From Promerops cafer (lineage: Eukaryota; Chordata; Aves; Passeriformes; Nectariniidae), in contig VZSE01009546.1 of NCBI GenBank assembly GCA_013398275.1, forward strand, positions 449,076-513,075: DNA of 64,000 nt, written 5' to 3'. The stretch's first letter is position 1, and every line of letters begins with the position of its first letter. The position numbers and the translations under genes were made by a program. Under the pieces are notes generated by a model. The model was not told where the DNA came from, ran no database searches, and saw only the letters and a program-made list of their open reading frames with translations. Shown piece by piece: positions 60,111 through 64,000 of the stretch.

Positions 60111-62835
60111 GCACGAGGCAGGTGGGAGCAATGTGGAGCCTGACTCTGGTGTGTTCTGTGTTCTGCCTAACATTGCCCATTTTACTGGCGGACTCTTTAC
60201 ATTCCTATAAAATGTGTGGGGAGAACTCCTTAAGAAAGTGGGTTCAGAGAAGCTGCTGAGCTGGGAGAAGAGTCACTCCCACTCAGAAGCATCAGAAAAT
60301 GCTGAGATTCAAGCTGCATAAAGCTTCAGTGGAACCAGAACAAGCATTCTACTCGCTGGAATCTACTGTTGTATTTAGGCATCTTTTAGGAATTTGCTGA
60401 GTCTGCATCATAGAGTACAATATGTCCTCTGCAAGGACAGAGGTTGGTCAGGGATAAAAAATCACTGCCCTGATAAGGACCAGGAAGGGTTGCTGCCTTT
60501 GCCTACTACAAACTAGATGAAAGTTTCGGCTGACAGTGGTTTAAGGGGTTTATTTTTTGGTTTGTCTGATCTGGTACTTGTGTTCTGACAGATGAGCACC
60601 TTAAAGAAGTCTATGGCTGCAGTGAGGCAAGACGCTGTGTTAGGTAAATTCAGTATTTCATACTGAATTTTCCTCTGATTCAGTATGATCAGAGGAAACT
60701 GATCATACTGAAAAGACCTGTCTGTTTGCAGCATGTGACAGTAAACTCTGTCCTTTAGGCTTTTAACCATAGCTGTGGGAGAAGCCTACTGGGGGCTCAT
60801 GACTAAGACCTCATGTAGCAAAAGAGCCAGCTTTCATTCTTCTTTCCACAGCTGTCACTGCCAAAGTCTTTGACTTCGCAGTAGAAGTAGAGAACATGGT
60901 CAGACATGGCACCCATGGGTCTAAAATGTATTAATTTGGAGAAGAGAATTCAAGTTTTCTTGACCAAAAAACCCCTGCAACTAGGAGTCAGCATGTAAAA
61001 GCAACCTATTTGATTAAAGCATGTTGGATTTGTGGCCTGCAATTTGCAGCTGTTTTCTGGTCAGTGTGGAAAAAGGACCTGAGATTTTGCATCACGGTAC
61101 CAGCATTAAAAAGGGAGGAAAAGGAAGAAGAAGGAAAAGGAAATCTACGATAAAGATTTTCCTCTGCTCAACTGTGATGTGCTACATTGAACAATGTTTC
61201 ATGTTTGACACACACTTTAACCTGACACCAGTGAAGTGATAGCCCGAGTATTTTGTCCACTAGAGAAAGCTTTTATCTTGATTTGTTGTGTTATGTATTG
61301 CACATTTTATGATGTATCTGGATCAGCTGCCATGATTCCTAAACCTGGGAGTAGCCATCAAATTATCAGAGTCAGCCATCATGTCATAAAGAGATAGTCT
61401 CCCCTGACTCCTCTTCAGTCTCCTCAGCTGTGAATCGGGGCTGGGCAGGGCTTTTCTCAGACATGCTGAATGTAAAATTTATTTTCCTGCTGTGACTAGT
61501 GAGATTGGACTCCTCTGTAAAATTTATGATGTGACTTTCTAATCAAGCCCTCCTCTTATTCTGCTTCTCTTGATTCTCTTCAAACTCACCAGGTTTGAAG
61601 CCAGAAGCAGTGGTGTTTCTAGTCTGCTCTGCTTTTATTGCAGGGTGTTGTTATCTGATGCAGCTGCCTCATACTGAATCCACAGGTTCCAGCAAAGTAG
61701 ACAGCTTTGATTTGAAGATATGAAAAAATAGAGAGATAATTCTGGTCATTGAGTGGCTGCTCACAGCAGTGTTTACAAAAACCTATACCTCTTTTTATTT
61801 TTATGGCTTGCATTTTTTTTTTTTCCCTGCAAAAGAGGCAACAAAAAACCTGAAATATGCCCTTGACCTTTGTCAGAAAAAGGGTCTGTATATTTTTAGG
61901 ACTGGCAGTGTTTACTGTCAGGTAGGACCCAACCCAGGAATGGAGTTCTCAGGTTGCTGTACCTCGTCCCCTGCTCTGGCACACCATCAGTTGCATCGCT
62001 GCCAAGTCCAGGGTGTGTCTGACCTCCAGCTTGACCAAAACCCCACAGCAAAAGTGTCCAGCCACTCTGCCTACCCCATTGAGAGTGTGGTTTGGTCATT
62101 CATGGTGTGTTAGCCAGTTGAGGATGTGTACAGTACTCTGTCTATGCCAAACTTAAAAATTAATAGTCTAAATACCTGATAATTTTCATGAAGTTACTTA
62201 ATTGTGACCAAAAAAAAAGGTTCTATGATTTATATTAGTGCTGACATTCCATTGTTTCAGTCTGAATTCCAAATATTGTTTAAAATCAGATGCTCATTAA
62301 TTGCCCTCAGCTGCCTAGTTATGTCAAAATATTAAAGCAGAACATTTCAGTAGCTTTGGAACAAATGGGTTTGGGTTTTTTTTTCCCTAAAATTTCTTGT
62401 AGGCTGGTTTACACAAACCAGGTTCTCATGTATGTGTTGTTTTTCATGACTGTTCATGTGGAGAGCTACCTTTCCAAACCTGGAATTTATTTTCAGAGTG
62501 TTTTACACAACTTGGAAAAGTACTAGTGATGAAGAAGAAGAGTTTTGAGAGTCCCAGTGCCATCTGCTTGGTAGTTCTGGAAATTTTTGCGTATATTGTG
62601 ACTTGAAATCACTTACCAAACTGTGTAGGAACTGAAGATCCTGGGAATTTAGGCTGCAGATCCTTCATCATGCTGCCACTCAGGCTTCCAAGGAGTCAAA
62701 TGGATGAGCAGGCATGAGACCTGACTGAATTGGGTTGTAACCTCATCTAATTCAAACCTTCTCTATGAAATGGTTGTGCTGTAATCAGTCTGAGATCAAG
62801 CAATCAATGGGAAACAGAGTCTTTTGAAGAGCTTT
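60111..62835. other. Single-copy non-coding DNA
   Basis: No gene is recognised. The 114-codon plus frame at 61769-62113 and the frames overlapping it have no domain character. A palindrome cluster at 60647-60712 is listed separately. Confidence 0.5.
60647..60712. repeat. Cluster of overlapping palindromes
   Basis: Three self-complementary units overlap in 66 bp. AATTCAGTAT / ATACTGAATT has a 3-base centre (60647-60669). TTCAGTATGATCAG / CTGATCATACTGAA has a 6-base loop (60679-60692 with 60699-60712). TCCTCTGAT / ATCAGAGGA spans 60671-60696. All share the core TTCAGTAT and its complement, so they probably arose by repeated template switching from one seed. Confidence 0.9.
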
Positions 62836-63174
62836 TCAAAAACTCATTTTATTATCACCAGCATTACCACTAGAGCAACAAGTACTGTGCCATTTTTGTC
62901 CCAGAGCTCCAATAAAGACCAGTGACCCGTTTTGCCAGGCTCGAGGCAGATCTGCTAGGGCACAGTCTGCCTCTTTCACAGCAACTTTATTGGAGTTCAT
63001 ATACAGTACCACAGATAATTGGGTCTCTAATCCATCTGTTAACTGTTCAAGTTCACATGACTTCACTTTATTCAGAAATTCTGTGACAAAATAGTCTGTT
63101 AGCTCATTTTGGATTCCCTTTATTCCCTGACACTGTATAGAGAAGGCTTCTTTTTTCTCTTCTTGCTGTTCCAC
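62836..63174 (-). pseudogene. Unidentified open frame, possible terminal exon or retro-fragment
   Basis: About 112 open codons on the minus strand, with no ATG at the 5' end (the frame opens after a stop and has GTG first). The sequence is unusually protein-like for this window: IQNELTDYFVTEFLNKVK, then CELEQLTDGLETQLSVVLY, then DCALADLPRAWQNGSLVF. A CTTCCAG splice-acceptor-like sequence precedes the first codons, and an AATAAA lies inside the last codons. I recognise no family and see no upstream exon. It may be a last exon, a decayed fragment or chance. Confidence 0.25.
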
Positions 63175-64000
63175 TGGAAGTAATCATACAGTATGTGAAA
63201 GGAGATCTGCCCACAAACTCCTCTGATTCTTATTCCCTTTCCCTGAAAAGGACCTTTGCAGCTGTAAACTCGGAAATGGCACTTTCCTTGACATTTCTCT
63301 GGCAATATCTGCTTGAAAAGCTTGGGAAAAAAACATTCATGCAAGGTTTCCTTGTAGGTGGCATTATTGTTTTAGTGAAAGAGAGCAAAGATGAAACAGA
63401 GTATGGACAAAACCGTGAGCTGCTATTTGTTAGGAAACAAAACTTCAGTAGGGGAAAAATATTTTCAGAATTCATTTGCTAATTAAGTCAAGTTAGATGT
63501 TATTTGCAATTGATTTATAACATCCTTCCTTTCAGAGTAAAAATATGCTTTCTGTCTATAGTGTCTTGTAAGAAGATTTTGCCATGATCTTGTAAATAAA
63601 ATCATGATGATTTCACAGTATTTGAGAAACAAGTCAGAGGGAGTGCTGTTTGTCAAATTTTTAGAGCTCTGGCCTGGCTTTCTTCAGCAAAGCCCTTTTT
63701 TGAGCACCATACTTTAGTTTATTTTGTAGCGCAATATTTGTGATCTCAGGCATACTAGATTTTTGTGATCCCCTTAACTACCTTTTTCCTATTAGCATTT
63801 ATATATGTCTTGCCTATGTACAAATCCAGAAAAAATTAACCTGAGTATTGGCAGTGTGTACACTTCCAAGAGATCCCCACTTTAAATATCTTCCCTCTGG
63901 GCCATATGGTTTAAAGATATCTCTGACTGTCCTCAGAGCTCATTTTCTTTAATCCTGGATTAGCCTTGTTGCCCTTCTTTACCTTTTCAAGTACTGCAAA
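63175..64000. other. Single-copy non-coding DNA
   Basis: Overlapping short frames on both strands (63195-63482) have no recognisable domain. No repeat or regulatory block stands out. Confidence 0.5.

Overview
This window looks like non-coding DNA from a bird, or a close sauropsid relative. It is AT-rich and single-copy, and it carries few interspersed repeats. The recognisable transposons are CR1-type LINE fragments, two of them clear (about 3600-4190 and 57115-57655) and one badly decayed (about 27425-27700). I see no intact protein-coding gene, no multi-exon gene structure, no CpG-island promoter, no rRNA or tRNA gene, and no CRISPR, phage or operon-like feature. The longest open frames are about 140 codons. 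They are AT-rich, low-complexity or otherwise unconvincing, as expected by chance in 64 kb of AT-rich DNA.

Layout. 1-3600 is AT-rich single-copy DNA opening with a poly-T run, with one enhancer-like block (280-560). 3600-4190 is a CR1 reverse-transcriptase remnant. 6360-7350 holds two adjacent blocks that keep CpGs and homeodomain/TALE-type motifs, including a perfect PBX-PREP/MEIS composite site. 7350-36700 is mostly unremarkable, with a GT microsatellite (14126), a weak protein-like remnant (15010-15835), further enhancer-like blocks (12410-12730 and 23120-23390) and short palindromes. About 36750-37860 on the minus strand is a decayed, intronless protein-like sequence that starts with a signal-peptide-like stretch. 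38640-38930 is another enhancer-like block, followed by a 106-bp TTCTC satellite (39227-39332). 44897-45429 holds an exact 229-bp duplication bracketed by single Ns, which I read as an assembly error. 46860-47260 and 55780-56230 are two more enhancer-like blocks. 56937-57047 is an almost perfect 52-bp inverted repeat with a 7-base loop, just before the 3' end of a CR1. 59145-60110 holds the strongest regulatory-looking block (several PBX/HOX-type sites), a poly-G run and a 14-base gap. 60647-60712 is a cluster of overlapping palindromes. 62836-63174 is a minus-strand open frame of unknown meaning.

Overall this reads as a gene desert or a very large intron that may hold several long-range enhancers of a developmental gene lying outside the window. 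That interpretation is inference: it rests on CpG retention and motif content, because no cross-species alignment was possible here. I did not find a convincing new biological system. The observations most worth checking are the long hairpin next to the CR1, the decayed secreted-protein-like sequence, the PBX/HOX-site cluster and the assembly duplication.
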